Shown here piece by piece: positions 1 through 9,940 of a stretch of DNA of 64,000 nucleotides. Position numbers and translations under genes: made by a program. Positions within the stretch are counted from its first letter, which is position 1. Every line of letters starts with the position of its first letter. Location: positions 1 through 64,000 of the forward strand of contig NZ_MLYO01000024.1 in the NCBI RefSeq assembly GCF_001866665.1, in the 5' to 3' direction. The notes beneath the pieces were generated by a model, which ran no database searches, was not told the DNA's origin, and worked only from the letters and a program-made list of their open reading frames with translations. Source of the DNA: Streptomyces monashensis (GTDB lineage: Bacteria; Actinomycetota; Actinomycetes; Streptomycetales; Streptomycetaceae).

Positions 1-857
1 TCGACGGTGTCCTGCACGAGTTCACCACCGTGCCGGGCGTCAAGGAGGACGTCACCGACCTGATCCTCAACATCAAGCAGCTGGTCGTCTCCTCGGAGCA
101 CGACGAGCCGGTCGTGATGTACCTGCGCAAGCAGGGCCCGGGTCTGGTCACCGCCGCCGACATCGCGCCCCCGGCCGGTGTCGAGGTGCACAACCCCGAC
201 CTCGTCCTGGCCACGCTCAACGGCAAGGGCAAGCTGGAGATGGAGCTGACCGTCGAGCGCGGTCGCGGCTACGTCTCGGCCGTGCAGAACAAGCAGGTGG
301 GCCAGGAGATCGGCCGTATCCCGGTCGACTCGATCTACTCGCCGGTGCTGAAGGTCACGTACAAGGTCGAGGCCACGCGTGTCGAGCAGCGGACCGACTT
401 CGACAAGCTGATCGTCGACGTCGAGACGAAGCAGGCCATGCGTCCGCGTGACGCCATGGCGTCGGCCGGCAAGACCCTGGTCGAGCTGTTCGGTCTCGCC
501 CGCGAGCTGAACATCGACGCCGAGGGCATCGACATGGGCCCGTCCCCCACGGACGCCGCCCTGGCCGCCGACCTCGCGCTGCCGATCGAGGAGCTGGAGC
601 TCACGGTCCGCTCCTACAACTGCCTCAAGCGTGAGGGCATCCACTCCGTGGGTGAGCTCGTCGCCCGCTCCGAGGCCGACCTCCTCGACATCCGTAACTT
701 CGGTGCGAAGTCGATCGACGAGGTCAAGGCGAAGCTGGCCGGCATGGGCCTGGCCCTGAAGGACAGCCCGCCCGGATTCGACCCCACGGCCGCTGCCGAC
801 GCCTTCGGCGCCGACGACGACGCGGACGCGGGTTTCGTGGAGACCGAGCAGTACTGA
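1..857 (+). CDS. rpoA: DNA-directed RNA polymerase subunit alpha (5' end outside window)
   Basis: Alpha subunit of RNA polymerase: it dimerises to nucleate core assembly, and its C-terminal domain contacts UP elements and activators. The reading frame is already open at base 3 and runs to TGA at 855-857; about 55 N-terminal residues of the usual ~340 lie upstream of the window. The visible part carries the end of the N-terminal domain (start [16 protein letters not shown]), the linker around [16 protein letters not shown], and the C-terminal helix-hairpin-helix region ([15 protein letters not shown] ... [14 protein letters not shown]). It ends in an acidic tail (GADDDADAG), as in other actinomycetes. 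rplQ follows after 85 bases, the standard alpha-operon order. Identification is firm; only the start is missing. Confidence 0.98.
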   Translation, partial: DGVLHEFTTVPGVKEDVTDLILNIKQLVVSSEHDEPVVMYLRKQGPGLVTAADIAPPAGVEVHNPDLVLATLNGKGKLEMELTVERGRGYVSAVQNKQVGQEIGRIPVDSIYSPVLKVTYKVEATRVEQRTDFDKLIVDVETKQAMRPRDAMASAGKTLVELFGLARELNIDAEGIDMGPSPTDAALAADLALPIEELELTVRSYNCLKREGIHSVGELVARSEADLLDIRNFGAKSIDEVKAKLAGMGLALKDSPPGFDPTAAADAFGADDDADAGFVETEQY

Positions 858-942
858 TCGGTCGTTGCCGGTGGGCATCCGCTCATCGGGTTCCTGACCC
901 CGGTACCTGACACGGCCGGGGCAGACACACAGGAGAATGAAC

Positions 943-1437
943 ATGCCGAAGCCCACCAAGGGTGCCCGTCTGGGCGGCAGCGCCGCGCACGAGAAGCTGC
1001 TCCTCGCGAACCTGGCGAAGAGCCTCTTCGAGCACGGCCGTATCACCACCACCGAGGCGAAGGCCCGCCGCCTGCGCCCGTACGCCGAGCGTCTGGTCAC
1101 CAAGGCGAAGAAGGGCGACCTTCACAACCGCCGTCAGGTGCTCCAGGTCATCACGGACAAGAGCGTCGTCCACACGCTCTTCACCGAGATCGGCCCGCGG
1201 TACGAGAACCGTCCCGGTGGCTACACCCGCATCACCAAGATCGGTAACCGCCGTGGCGACAACGCGCCCATGGCCGTCATCGAGCTGGTCGAGGCGCTGA
1301 CGGTCGCCCAGCAGGCGACCGGCGAGGCCGAGGCCGCCACCAAGCGTGCGGTCAAGGAGGCCGACGAGGCCAAGGCCGCGGAGACCACCGAGGCTCCGGC
1401 CGAGGAGGCCGCTGCCGAGGAGTCGAAGGACGCCTGA
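943..1437 (+). CDS. rplQ: 50S ribosomal protein L17
   Basis: Large-subunit ribosomal protein L17, 164 residues. The N-terminal ~120 residues are the conserved L17 fold ([20 protein letters not shown] ... [15 protein letters not shown]). The last ~40 residues are an Ala/Glu/Lys-rich tail ([20 protein letters not shown]) typical of actinobacterial L17. Two in-frame ATGs sit at 937 and 943. The AGGAG at 931-935 is only one base from the first but seven from the second, and MPKPTKG is the family N terminus, so 943 is the start. It is the last gene of the rpsM-rpsK-rpsD-rpoA-rplQ group and is followed by a strong terminator. Confidence 0.97.
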   Translation: MPKPTKGARLGGSAAHEKLLLANLAKSLFEHGRITTTEAKARRLRPYAERLVTKAKKGDLHNRRQVLQVITDKSVVHTLFTEIGPRYENRPGGYTRITKIGNRRGDNAPMAVIELVEALTVAQQATGEAEAATKRAVKEADEAKAAETTEAPAEEAAAEESKDA

Positions 1438-1454
1438 GGTATCACCTCGCGCTG

Positions 1455-1491
1455 AGCGGGCCCGTTCCTTTCGAGGAGCGGGCCCGCTTTT
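1455..1491 (+). terminator. Rho-independent terminator after rplQ
   Basis: A perfect 10-bp stem, AGCGGGCCCG at 1455-1464 paired with CGGGCCCGCT at 1479-1488, has a 14-base loop and is followed by a short T run. It lies 18 bases after the rplQ stop and ends the alpha operon. truA starts only 23 bases further on, so truA needs its own promoter or read-through. Confidence 0.85.
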
Positions 1492-1513
1492 CCGTACCTG
1501 AGAGGATTTCCCT

Positions 1514-2368
1514 GTGAGCGATGAAGTACAGCCCGGTTGCGTCCGTGTCCGCCTCGATCTGTCCTACGACGGGACCGGCTTCCACGGCTGGGCCAAGCAG
1601 GCCGGCGGCAGGCGGACCGTGCAGGGGGAGATCGAGGACGCGCTGCGGACGGTCACGCGCTCCCGGGAGACCTACGAGCTGACCGTCGCCGGACGCACCG
1701 ACGCCGGGGTGCACGCGCGGGGCCAGGTGGCGCACGTGGACCTGCCCGAGGGGGTCTGGCGTGAGCATCACGAGAAGCTCCTCAAGCGGCTCGCCGGACG
1801 GCTGCCGAAGGATGTGCGCGTGTGGGCGCTCAGGCCGGCCCCGGCGGGCTTCAACGCGCGCTTCTCGGCGGTCTGGCGGCGCTATGCGTACCGGGTGACC
1901 GACAACCCCGGGGGAGTGGACCCCCTGCTGCGCGGTCACGTGCTCTGGCACGACTGGCCGCTCGACGTGGACGCCATGAACGAGGCGGCCCGCCACCTGC
2001 TGGGCGAGCACGACTTCGCCGCCTACTGCAAGAAGCGGGAGGGGGCCACGACGATCCGGACCCTGCAGGAGCTGAGCCTGGTGCGCGGGTCCGACGGGAT
2101 CATCACCGCCACCGTGCGCGCCGACGCGTTCTGCCACAACATGGTGCGCTCGCTGATCGGCGCGCTGCTCTTCGTCGGGGACGGGCACCGCGGCCCGGAG
2201 TGGCCTGGCAAGGTGCTGGCCGCGGCGGTGCGGGACTCGGCCGTGCACGTCGTACGACCGCACGGGCTGACGCTGGAGGAGGTCGGCTACCCCGCCGACG
2301 AGCTGCTGGCCGCCCGTAGCAAGGAAGCCCGGAACAAGCGCTCACTCCCGTCGGCGGGGTGCTGCTGA
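1514..2368 (+). CDS. truA: tRNA pseudouridine(38-40) synthase TruA
   Basis: Converts U38, U39 and U40 of the tRNA anticodon arm to pseudouridine. The 284-residue protein has the catalytic motif [13 protein letters not shown], with nucleophile Asp63, an N-terminal [16 protein letters not shown] strand and [14 protein letters not shown] near the C terminus, all diagnostic for TruA. The start is GTG at 1514, preceded by GAGAGG. It sits directly after the rplQ terminator, as in many actinomycetes. The C-terminal ~15 residues after [12 protein letters not shown] are not conserved in the family as I remember it. Confidence 0.96.
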   Translation: MSDEVQPGCVRVRLDLSYDGTGFHGWAKQAGGRRTVQGEIEDALRTVTRSRETYELTVAGRTDAGVHARGQVAHVDLPEGVWREHHEKLLKRLAGRLPKDVRVWALRPAPAGFNARFSAVWRRYAYRVTDNPGGVDPLLRGHVLWHDWPLDVDAMNEAARHLLGEHDFAAYCKKREGATTIRTLQELSLVRGSDGIITATVRADAFCHNMVRSLIGALLFVGDGHRGPEWPGKVLAAAVRDSAVHVVRPHGLTLEEVGYPADELLAARSKEARNKRSLPSAGCC

Positions 2369-2369
2369 A

Positions 2370-3242
2370 CTAGCCGTTCGTCGCCGCGGAGGCCTGGGCC
2401 TGGCCGCGGCGGTAGATCTGGTTGAAGGTGAACTGCTGGAGGTCGTTCCCGGTGTCGAAGACCTTCGAGTCCTTGTTGGTGACGTTCTTGCCGTCGGTGA
2501 AGCCGACCGTCGTGAAGTAGGCGTAGCGGCCGACGGAGTTCGCGGTGGTCAGGCAGACCGCGGCGTTGCAGAAGTCCTTGACGCCCTTGCCGGACAGGGA
2601 GCGCACCATGGCGTTCTTGGCGGCCTGGGCCTTGACCTTCGTGGCCTCGGCCTGGGTGTCGAACAGGGCGACGCCGACGGTGGCCGCGATGCCGTCCTTG
2701 CTGTAGGTCACGCGGATCAGCCGGGTGCAGCCGTTCGCGGTGAGGATCTGCGGCAGCTTGCCGCCGGCGGCGGAGGCGCAGCTCGTGGTGTCGGCCGTGG
2801 CGCCCTTCTCGTAGACGCTGTTTCCCGTGGTCAGCTGGGTGCCCGGGAAGAGGCTGTCGGCGCTGATCGGGGCCTTGTCCTTCGCGGCGCTGGCTATGAA
2901 CTCCTTGGGGTCCAGCGGCGGCGGGGCGCTGGTGGGCGCGAAGGACGGTGTGACCGACCCGCTCGCCGAGGCGCTGGCGGGCAGATTCGTCGGGTTGCCC
3001 GAGGCGCTGTTCTTGCCGTTCGCGGACACCACGGCCATCGCCACGGCGGTGCCGACGGCGATCGTCGCCAGCGCGCCGCCGCCGATGAACAGCAGCTTGC
3101 GGCGCTTGGTGCGGGTCTCGGACGCCTCGGCGAGTGCCGCCCAGTCCGGGGTCCCGTCGTCACCGCCGCTTGCCCAGGGCTGCTGGGAATTCGGTTTCCA
3201 GGGATCCCACTGAGACTGGGGTCCCCCCTGCCCGTAACTCAT
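2370..3242 (-). CDS. membrane-anchored protein with extracytoplasmic domain, function unknown
   Basis: 290-residue protein, convergent with truA (one base between stops). The Gly/Gln/Pro-rich N terminus (MSYGQGGPQSQWDPWKPNSQ) precedes one transmembrane segment at about residues 50-70 (KLLFIGGGALATIAVGTAVA). After a Ser/Ala/Pro-rich linker, a folded outer domain of ~170 residues contains four cysteines (TTSCASA, NGCTRL, DFCNAAVCL). This layout is common among Streptomyces surface proteins of unknown role. The start at 3242 was chosen because MSYGQGG resembles N termini of related proteins; an upstream ATG at 3251 is also possible and no clear ribosome binding site decides. No enzymatic motif was recognised. 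Confidence 0.8.
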   Translation of the reverse strand: MSYGQGGPQSQWDPWKPNSQQPWASGGDDGTPDWAALAEASETRTKRRKLLFIGGGALATIAVGTAVAMAVVSANGKNSASGNPTNLPASASASGSVTPSFAPTSAPPPLDPKEFIASAAKDKAPISADSLFPGTQLTTGNSVYEKGATADTTSCASAAGGKLPQILTANGCTRLIRVTYSKDGIAATVGVALFDTQAEATKVKAQAAKNAMVRSLSGKGVKDFCNAAVCLTTANSVGRYAYFTTVGFTDGKNVTNKDSKVFDTGNDLQQFTFNQIYRRGQAQASAATNG

Positions 3243-3334
3243 GGGGCGCATCTTAGACGGGCGCTCCGGGGCGGTGGAGCGCGTGCGGCGGCATGCCACG
3301 TTTGTCCGCCGGTGAGCGCGGGAAGGGCGTCGTT

Positions 3335-3364
3335 TTGACCCGTACCCGGCCCGGAAGGTAATCT
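3335..3364 (+). promoter_or_regulatory. probable promoter of rplM-rpsI
   Basis: TTGACC at 3335-3340, an 18-base spacer and TAATCT at 3359-3364 form a good vegetative (HrdB-type) promoter. Transcription would start near 3371, leaving a ~170-base untranslated leader before rplM. The leader contains G/C-rich inverted segments near 3400-3440. L13 operons of other bacteria have autoregulatory leaders, but I cannot match this one to a known class. Confidence 0.6.
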
Positions 3365-3540
3365 GCTTCTTCGTTGTGTATTGGCTTGCTCATTCTCACG
3401 GGACGGGCCCTTACACCGGTCCACCGGGCCGATGACCAGCGACCAGCACGCGGTTTGCGTCACCGCAGTGCGGTCAAGGCTGTCGTGATCGTTTCGGTGA
3501 CCTGTTCAGGACCATTCACTCGAAGCGAAGGCTACGAACC

Positions 3541-3984
3541 GTGCGTACGTACAGCCCCAAGCCCGGCGATGTGACGCGCCAGTGGCACGTCATCGACGCT
3601 CAGGACGTCGTCCTGGGCCGTCTCGCCACCACCGCAGCGACCCTCCTCCGGGGCAAGCACAAGCCGATCTACGCCCCCCACGTCGACGCTGGTGACTTCG
3701 TCATCATCATCAACGCCGACAAGGTGCACCTGTCGGGCAACAAGCGGACCCAGAAGATGGCGTACCGTCACTCCGGCTACCCGGGTGGTCTGCGCTCCGT
3801 CCGTTACGACGAGCTCCTCGACAAGAACCCCGAGAAGGCCATCGAGAAGGCCGTCAAGGGCATGCTCCCCAAGAACACGCTGGGCCGTCAGATGCTCTCG
3901 AAGCTGAAGGTCTACAAGGGTGACCAGCACCCGCACGGCGCGCAGCAGCCGCAGCCGTACGAGATCACCCAGGTCGCGCAGTAA
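3541..3984 (+). CDS. rplM: 50S ribosomal protein L13
   Basis: Large-subunit protein L13, an early assembly protein. It has 147 residues, the usual length, and opens [20 protein letters not shown]. Core family motifs are visible: [38 protein letters not shown] and [12 protein letters not shown]. The start is GTG at 3541. rpsI follows after 42 bases with its own ribosome binding site, giving the universal rplM-rpsI pair. Confidence 0.98.
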   Translation: MRTYSPKPGDVTRQWHVIDAQDVVLGRLATTAATLLRGKHKPIYAPHVDAGDFVIIINADKVHLSGNKRTQKMAYRHSGYPGGLRSVRYDELLDKNPEKAIEKAVKGMLPKNTLGRQMLSKLKVYKGDQHPHGAQQPQPYEITQVAQ

Positions 3985-4026
3985 GTCCGGCCACCCCCTA
4001 AGACTGAAGAGAATCTGAGGAGAATC

Positions 4027-4548
4027 GTGGCCGAGACCACCGTTGAGCAGCCGGTCGAAGAGACTGAGCTCGTCGACATCGACAGCTACACCACCGAGTC
4101 CGAGGTTCCGCTGGAGGGTGAGTACACCTCCGAGTCCCTCGCCTCGCGCTTCGGTGAGCCCCAGCCGGCCGCCGGCCTGGGTCGCCGCAAGAACGCCATC
4201 GCCCGCGTCCGGATCGTCCCGGGCACCGGCAAGTGGAAGATCAACGGTCGCACCCTCGAGGACTACTTCCCGAACAAGGTGCACCAGCAGGAAGTCAACG
4301 AGCCCTTCAAGGTGCTGGAGCTCGAAGGCCGTTACGACGTTGTCGCCCGCATCGCGGGTGGCGGTGTCTCCGGTCAGGCCGGTGCGCTCCGTCTCGGTGT
4401 CGCCCGTGCGCTGAACGAGGCCGACGTCGACAACAACCGCGGCCCGCTGAAGAAGGCCGGCTTCCTGAAGCGCGACGACCGTGCGGTCGAGCGCAAGAAG
4501 GCCGGTCTGAAGAAGGCCCGCAAGGCCCCGCAGTACAGCAAGCGCTAA
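4027..4548 (+). CDS. rpsI: 30S ribosomal protein S9
   Basis: Small-subunit protein S9, 173 residues. The conserved domain begins near residue 55 ([17 protein letters not shown]) and ends in the basic tail [12 protein letters not shown] that reaches the P-site tRNA. The first ~50 residues are an acidic extension ([19 protein letters not shown]) found in actinobacterial S9 but absent in E. coli. The start is GTG at 4027, with GAGGAGAA 4-11 bases upstream. A strong terminator follows 23 bases after the stop. Confidence 0.98.
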   Translation: MAETTVEQPVEETELVDIDSYTTESEVPLEGEYTSESLASRFGEPQPAAGLGRRKNAIARVRIVPGTGKWKINGRTLEDYFPNKVHQQEVNEPFKVLELEGRYDVVARIAGGGVSGQAGALRLGVARALNEADVDNNRGPLKKAGFLKRDDRAVERKKAGLKKARKAPQYSKR

Positions 4549-4571
4549 ACAGCAGCTGCCTGCTCGTACTC

Positions 4572-4617
4572 CGAACGCCCCGGCGGCACGCCACCTGTGC
4601 TGTCGGGGCGTTCGTTT
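4572..4617 (+). terminator. Rho-independent terminator after rpsI
   Basis: A perfect 11-bp stem, CGAACGCCCCG at 4572-4582 paired with CGGGGCGTTCG at 4604-4614, is followed by TTT. It separates the ribosomal operon from glmM. Confidence 0.85.
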
Positions 4618-4691
4618 ATCCCAGTCAAGGGCGTATAACGACACAAGACGCTCGAAGGCTTGTGTGATCGGAAGTTTCCTCGGGAGGACAA

Positions 4692-6050
4692 GTGGGACGA
4701 CTCTTCGGTACGGACGGCGTGCGCGGTGTCGCCAACGCGGATCTGACCGCCGAGATGGCGCTCGGCCTCTCCGTCGCCGCGGCACACGTGCTGGCCGAGG
4801 CGGGCACCTTCGCGGGCCACCGGCCGAAGGCGGTGGTCGGGCGGGACCCGCGCGCGTCCGGGGAGTTCCTGGAGGCGGCCGTGGTCGCCGGTCTCGCGAG
4901 CGCCGGTGTGGACGTGCTGACCGTCGGTGTGCTGCCCACGCCCGCCGTCGCCCACCTGACCGGCGCGCTCGGCGCCGACCTGGGTGTGATGCTCTCCGCC
5001 AGCCACAACGCCATGCCGGACAACGGCGTCAAGTTCTTCGCGCGCGGCGGCCACAAGCTCGCCGACGAGCTGGAGGACAGGATCGAGGCGGTCTACGAGT
5101 CCCACCGGCACGGCGAGCCCTGGGAGCGGCCGACGGGTGCGGGCGTGGGCCGCGTGCGCGCGTACGAGCAGGGCTTCGAGCAGTACGTCGGCCATCTCCT
5201 CGCCGTGCTGCCGAACCGGCTCGACGGCCTGAAGATCGTCCTGGACGAAGCGCACGGCGCGGCCTCGGGGGTCTCGCCGGAGGCGTTCTCCCGGGCGGGC
5301 GCGGAGATCGTCACGATCGGCGCGCAGCCGGACGGGCTCAACATCAACGACGGCTGCGGCTCGACCCACCTCGACCAGCTGAAGGCCGCCGTCGTGGCGC
5401 ACGGCGCGGACTTCGGCATCGCGCACGACGGCGACGCCGACCGCTGCTTGGCCGTGGACCACACCGGCGAGGAGATCGACGGCGACCAGATCCTGTCCGT
5501 GCTGGCGCTGGCCCTGCGGGAGCGCTCCGCGCTGCGGGCCGACACCGTGGTGGCGACCGTGATGTCGAACCTCGGCTTCAAGCTGGCGATGGAGCGGGCC
5601 GGGATCCGGCTCGTGCAGACCGCCGTCGGCGACCGGTACGTGCTGGAGGAGATGAAGGAGCACGGGTACGCTCTCGGCGGCGAGCAGTCCGGGCACGTGA
5701 TCATCCTGGACCACGCGACCACCGGTGACGGCACGCTGACCGGGCTGCTGCTCGCCGCGCGGGTCGCGGAGACCGGGCGGTCGCTGCGGGAGCTGGCCTC
5801 GGTGATGGAGCGGCTGCCGCAGGTCCTCATCAACGTGCCCGACGTGGACAAGTCCCGGGTGAGGACGTCCGGTGACCTGGCTGCCGCCGTCGCCGAGGCG
5901 GAGCGCGAACTCGGCGAGACCGGGCGGGTGTTGCTCCGTCCGTCGGGTACCGAGCCGCTCGTGCGCGTGATGGTCGAGGCCGCGGACATCGAGCAGGCGC
6001 GGTCGGTGGCCGGGCGGCTGGCCGATGCCGTCAAGTCGGCGCTGGGGTAG
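4692..6050 (+). CDS. glmM: phosphoglucosamine mutase
   Basis: Interconverts glucosamine-6-phosphate and glucosamine-1-phosphate on the route to UDP-GlcNAc. The 452-residue protein starts [15 protein letters not shown]. The active-site phosphoserine lies in SASHN (Ser104), and the Mg-binding loop DGDADR is at residues 246-251. The sugar-binding GGEQSGH and the phosphate-binding [12 protein letters not shown] close the protein. The residue after the SASHN loop is Ala rather than the more common Pro. The start is GTG at 4692 with GGGAGGA just upstream. glmS lies 1.2 kb downstream beyond the oppositely oriented coaA, so two of the three UDP-GlcNAc steps cluster here. Confidence 0.97.
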   Translation: MGRLFGTDGVRGVANADLTAEMALGLSVAAAHVLAEAGTFAGHRPKAVVGRDPRASGEFLEAAVVAGLASAGVDVLTVGVLPTPAVAHLTGALGADLGVMLSASHNAMPDNGVKFFARGGHKLADELEDRIEAVYESHRHGEPWERPTGAGVGRVRAYEQGFEQYVGHLLAVLPNRLDGLKIVLDEAHGAASGVSPEAFSRAGAEIVTIGAQPDGLNINDGCGSTHLDQLKAAVVAHGADFGIAHDGDADRCLAVDHTGEEIDGDQILSVLALALRERSALRADTVVATVMSNLGFKLAMERAGIRLVQTAVGDRYVLEEMKEHGYALGGEQSGHVIILDHATTGDGTLTGLLLAARVAETGRSLRELASVMERLPQVLINVPDVDKSRVRTSGDLAAAVAEAERELGETGRVLLRPSGTEPLVRVMVEAADIEQARSVAGRLADAVKSALG

Positions 6051-6063
6051 TCGCCGGTTTCGA

Positions 6064-6103
6064 GGGGGCGGGGCTGTGCTCGGTGCGCGGCTCCGCCCCC
6101 TTT
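6064..6103. terminator. bidirectional terminator between glmM and coaA
   Basis: The stem pairs 6064-6074 (GGGGGCGGGGC) with 6090-6100, 11 bp with one G-U pair, and is followed by TTT on the plus strand. It lies between two convergent genes, so it can end transcripts from either side. Confidence 0.75.
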
Positions 6104-6110
6104 GGTGTGC

Positions 6111-7097
6111 CTACAGCTTTCGCAGCCTCAGCCGCTGCACCTTGTGGTCCGGGCCCTTGCGGACCACCAGCGTGGCCCGGCCCCGGGTGGGGGCGATGTT
6201 CTCGACCAGGTTGGGCTTGTTGATCGTGCGCCACAGGGTGCGGGCGTAGTCGAGGGCCTCCTCCTCGGAGACCTGGGTGTACTTGCGGAAGTACGAGTTG
6301 GGGTTCTGGAACGCCGTCTGGCGCAGCTTCCTGAAGCGGTTCAGGTACCAGCGCTCGATGTCCTCGGCGCTCGCGTCGACGTACACGCTGAAGTCGAAGT
6401 AGTCCGCGAGGCCGACGCGGGTGCGGCCGTCGCTGCCGGGCAGGGCGGGCTGGAGGACGTTCAGGCCCTCGACGATCAGGATGTCGGGGCGGCGGACCGT
6501 GAGCCGCTGGTCGGGGACGATGTCGTAGATCAGGTGGGAGTAGACGGGGGCCGTCACCTCGTCCTTGCCGGCCTTGATGTCGGCGACGAAGCGGGTCAGG
6601 GCCCGGCGGTCGTAGGACTCGGGGAAACCTTTCCGCGACATCAGGCCGCGGGCCTCCAGTTCCCGGGTGGGCAGGAGGAACCCGTCCGTGGTGACCAGCT
6701 CGACCCGCGGGTGTTCGGGCCAGCGGGAGAGCAGGGCCTGCAGGAGCCGGGAGACGGTGGACTTGCCGCAGGCCACGGAGCCGGCGACGCCTATGACGAA
6801 CGGGGTGCCGGACTGTGAGCCCTGCTCGCCGAGGAACGTGTTCAGCGCCCCTCTGAGTCCGTCCGTGGCGCCGACGTAGAGGTTGAGGAGCCGGGAGAGC
6901 GGGAGGTAGACGTCGCGCACCTCGTCGAGGTCGATGACGTCGCCCAGGCCGCGCAGCTTCTCCACCTCCTCGGCGGTGAGCGGCAGCGGCGTCTTCTCGC
7001 GCAGGGCGCTCCACTCGGCGCGGGTGAGGTCGACGTAGGGAGTCGCCTCCGGCTTGTGCCGGTGGGCGCTCCGGTTCGAGGAGACCGGTGAGATCAC
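6111..7097 (-). CDS. coaA: type I pantothenate kinase
   Basis: First committed step of CoA synthesis: ATP-dependent phosphorylation of pantothenate. It has 328 residues, the usual length for the CoaA/PanK-I family. The P-loop is GSVACGKST (residues 106-114). Other family marks are [32 protein letters not shown] and the C-terminal [17 protein letters not shown]. The start is GTG at 7097, 167 bases from the divergent glmS start. The C terminus RLRLRKL is basic, as in actinobacterial orthologues. Convergent with glmM across a shared terminator. Confidence 0.96.
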   Translation of the reverse strand: MISPVSSNRSAHRHKPEATPYVDLTRAEWSALREKTPLPLTAEEVEKLRGLGDVIDLDEVRDVYLPLSRLLNLYVGATDGLRGALNTFLGEQGSQSGTPFVIGVAGSVACGKSTVSRLLQALLSRWPEHPRVELVTTDGFLLPTRELEARGLMSRKGFPESYDRRALTRFVADIKAGKDEVTAPVYSHLIYDIVPDQRLTVRRPDILIVEGLNVLQPALPGSDGRTRVGLADYFDFSVYVDASAEDIERWYLNRFRKLRQTAFQNPNSYFRKYTQVSEEEALDYARTLWRTINKPNLVENIAPTRGRATLVVRKGPDHKVQRLRLRKL

Positions 7098-7264
7098 ATT
7101 CCATTGTTAACGGAGTTTGAACACGGCGGTGGGTGGGCTCCGTCACGCGCACGGTCACCGCATCGCAAAAGGCCCTCCCGAGGCCTTCGTACGACGGTGG
7201 GAATTTCCGAATTCGGGCAGGAGGAGGCCTGTTCGGGTCGCTCCGCGGCCGTAGGCTGCGGCGC

Positions 7265-9112
7265 ATGTGCGGAATCGTGGGATACGTAGGGGCGCAGTCG
7301 GCGCTCGATGTCGTGATGGCCGGACTCAAGCGGCTGGAGTACCGGGGGTACGACTCGGCGGGCGTCGCCGTGCTCGCGGACGGCGGGCTGGCCGCGGCGA
7401 AGAAGGCCGGGAAGCTGGTCAACCTGGAGAAGGAACTGGTCGAGTGGCCGCTGCCGGCGGGCGCCACGGGCATCGGCCACACCCGCTGGGCCACGCACGG
7501 CGGGCCGACCGACGGCAACGCCCATCCGCACCTCGACAACGCCGGACGCGTCGCCGTCGTGCACAACGGCATCATCGAGAACTTCGCCGTCCTGCGCACC
7601 GAACTGGCCGAGCGCGGCCATGAGCTGACCTCGGAGACGGACACCGAGGTGGTCGCGCATCTGCTCGCCGAGGAGTTCTCGGCGACCGCCGACCTGGCGG
7701 AGGCCATGCGGCTGGTGTGCCGGCGGCTGGAGGGCGCGTTCACGCTGGTCGCGGTGCACGCCGACGAGCCGGACGTGGTGGTGGGCGCGCGCCGGAACTC
7801 GCCGCTGGTGGTCGGCGTCGGCGAGGGCGAGGCGTTCCTGGCCTCCGACGTCGCCGCGTTCATCGCCCACACGCGCTCCGCGGTGGAACTGGGCCAGGAC
7901 CAGGTGGTGGAGCTGCGCCGCGACGGCGTCACGGTCACCGGCTTCGACGGCCGTCCGGCCGAGGTCCGCAGCTACCACGTGGACTGGGACGCCTCCGCCG
8001 CCGAGAAGGGCGGCTACGACTACTTCATGCTCAAGGAGATCGCCGAGCAGCCGAAGGCGGTCGCCGACACGCTGCTGGGCCGGATCGACCCGGCCGGCTC
8101 CCTCACCCTGGACGAGGTGCGGATCTCCCCGTCCGAGCTGCGCGAGATCGACAAGGTCGTCATCGTCGCCTGCGGCACGGCCTTCCACGCGGGCCTGATC
8201 GCCAAGTACGCCATCGAGCACTGGACGCGCATCCCGTGCGAGGTGGAGCTGGCCAGCGAGTTCCGCTACCGGGACCCGATCCTGGACAGCCGTTCCCTCG
8301 TCATCGCCATCTCCCAGTCCGGCGAGACCATGGACACCCTCATGGCGCTGCGGCACGCCCGGGAGCAGGGCTCCAAGGTGCTGGCCATCTGCAACACCAA
8401 CGGCTCGACGATCCCGCGCGAGTCGGACGCGGTGCTCTACACGCACGCCGGCCCCGAGGTCGCGGTCGCCTCCACCAAGGCGTTCCTGACCCAGCTGGTG
8501 GCCTGCTACCTGGTCGCGCTGTACCTGGGCCAGGTGCGCGGCACCAAGTGGGGCGACGAGATCCAGGCCGTGATCAAGGACCTCTCCCGGATCTCCGAGG
8601 AGGTCGAGCGGGTCCTGGAGACCATGGAGCCGGTACGGGCGCTGGCCCGGACGCTGGCGGAGAAGGACACGGTGCTGTTCCTGGGCCGGCACGTGGGCTA
8701 CCCGGTGGCCCTCGAAGGCGCGCTGAAGCTCAAGGAGCTGGCCTACATGCACGCCGAGGGCTTCGCGGCGGGAGAGCTCAAGCACGGGCCGATCGCGCTG
8801 ATCGAGGAGGACGTGCCGGTGGTCGTGGTCGTCCCGTCCCCGCGCGGCCGCTCGGTCCTGCACGACAAGATCGTCTCCAACATCCAGGAGATCCGGGCCC
8901 GCGGAGCGCGCACGATCGTGATCGCGGAGGAGGGCGACGAGGCCGTCGTGCCGTACGCCGACCACCTGATCCGCATCCCGGCCACGCCGACCCTGCTCCA
9001 GCCGCTGGTCGCGACCGTGCCGCTGCAGGTCTTCGCCTGCGAGCTGGCCACCGCGCGGGGCAACGAGGTGGACCAGCCGCGGAACCTGGCGAAGTCGGTC
9101 ACGGTCGAGTAG
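7265..9112 (+). CDS. glmS: glutamine--fructose-6-phosphate aminotransferase (isomerizing)
   Basis: Makes glucosamine-6-phosphate from fructose-6-phosphate and glutamine. It has 615 residues. The N terminus MCGIVGYVG exposes Cys2, the Ntn-type glutaminase nucleophile, so translation must begin at 7265 although the frame stays open upstream. The glutaminase domain (HTRWATHG, NGIIENF, SETDTE) spans residues 1 to ~230. Two SIS isomerase domains follow (ACGTAFHAG, SQSGETMDT; EGALKLKELAYMHAE), ending in the conserved DQPRNLAKSVTVE. TAGGCT at 7252-7257 lies 7 bases before the ATG and no ribosome binding site is present, suggesting a leaderless mRNA. Confidence 0.98.
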   Translation: MCGIVGYVGAQSALDVVMAGLKRLEYRGYDSAGVAVLADGGLAAAKKAGKLVNLEKELVEWPLPAGATGIGHTRWATHGGPTDGNAHPHLDNAGRVAVVHNGIIENFAVLRTELAERGHELTSETDTEVVAHLLAEEFSATADLAEAMRLVCRRLEGAFTLVAVHADEPDVVVGARRNSPLVVGVGEGEAFLASDVAAFIAHTRSAVELGQDQVVELRRDGVTVTGFDGRPAEVRSYHVDWDASAAEKGGYDYFMLKEIAEQPKAVADTLLGRIDPAGSLTLDEVRISPSELREIDKVVIVACGTAFHAGLIAKYAIEHWTRIPCEVELASEFRYRDPILDSRSLVIAISQSGETMDTLMALRHAREQGSKVLAICNTNGSTIPRESDAVLYTHAGPEVAVASTKAFLTQLVACYLVALYLGQVRGTKWGDEIQAVIKDLSRISEEVERVLETMEPVRALARTLAEKDTVLFLGRHVGYPVALEGALKLKELAYMHAEGFAAGELKHGPIALIEEDVPVVVVVPSPRGRSVLHDKIVSNIQEIRARGARTIVIAEEGDEAVVPYADHLIRIPATPTLLQPLVATVPLQVFACELATARGNEVDQPRNLAKSVTVE

Positions 9113-9116
9113 GGGG

Positions 9117-9896
9117 TCAGTGCACCGAGAGGCCGCCGTCGACGAAGAGGGACTGGCCGGTGACGTAGGCGGAGGCGCGGCTCGCGAGGAAGACGGCCGC
9201 GCCTTCGAAGTCCTCGGCCAGGCCGTTGCGGCCGATCATCGTGCGCGCGGCCAGGGCGGCCGACTTCTCCGGGTCGGCGGCGATCCGCTCGTTCAGCGGC
9301 GTCATCACGAAGCCCGGCACCAGCGTGTTCACCGTGACGCCGTACGGCGACCAGGCCTCGGCCTGCGAGCGGGCCAGTGACTCCAGCCCGCCCTTGGAGA
9401 CGCCGTAGGCACCGCTCTGCACGAAGGCGCGGTGGGCCTGCTGCGAGGTGACGTGGACGATCCGGCCGAAGCCGCGCTCCGCCATGCCGGGGCCGAAGCG
9501 CTGCCCCAGCAGGAAGGGCGCCTCCAGGTTCACGGCCATGGTGGTGTCCCACACGTCCTCGCCCAGCTCGTCCATGGGCGGCCTCAGGTTGATCCCGGCG
9601 GAGTTGACGAGGATGTCCGGCTCCCCGAAGACCTCCGCCGCCTCCTCGGCCACGGCCCGCACCCCGGCGCGCGTGGCCACGTCGCCCGCGACCCAGGCGG
9701 CCCGGGCCCCTGCCGACCTCAACTCGTCGACGGTGTCGATGAGTTGGTCCTTTCCCCGGGCCGCGACCACCACCCGGGCGCCGGCCCGCGCCAGCGCCCC
9801 GGCGATGGCCCGGCCGATGCCGGAACTGCCCCCGGTCACCAGGGCGGTGCGGTCGTCCAGCGCGAACAGGTCGGAGAGATAGGCCCGGTACGTCAT
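9117..9896 (-). CDS. short-chain dehydrogenase/reductase
   Basis: 259-residue classical SDR oxidoreductase. The cofactor motif is TGGSSGIGR (residues ~21-29), NSAGI is at ~98, and the catalytic Ser-Tyr-Lys appears as TSQQ and YGVSK. The C terminus ASAYVTGQSLFVDGGLSVH is typical of 3-ketoacyl-ACP/gluconate 5-dehydrogenase-like members. Arg-rich residues after the glycine motif (VVVAARGKD) suggest NADP preference. Convergent with glmS, 4 bases between stops; 44 bases separate it from the divergent acpS. The substrate cannot be told from sequence. Confidence 0.9.
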   Translation of the reverse strand: MTYRAYLSDLFALDDRTALVTGGSSGIGRAIAGALARAGARVVVAARGKDQLIDTVDELRSAGARAAWVAGDVATRAGVRAVAEEAAEVFGEPDILVNSAGINLRPPMDELGEDVWDTTMAVNLEAPFLLGQRFGPGMAERGFGRIVHVTSQQAHRAFVQSGAYGVSKGGLESLARSQAEAWSPYGVTVNTLVPGFVMTPLNERIAADPEKSAALAARTMIGRNGLAEDFEGAAVFLASRASAYVTGQSLFVDGGLSVH

Positions 9897-9940
9897 GGTG
9901 CGCAGCGTAGACGGCGCCGGGCGATCGTAGGCTGCCCGGC

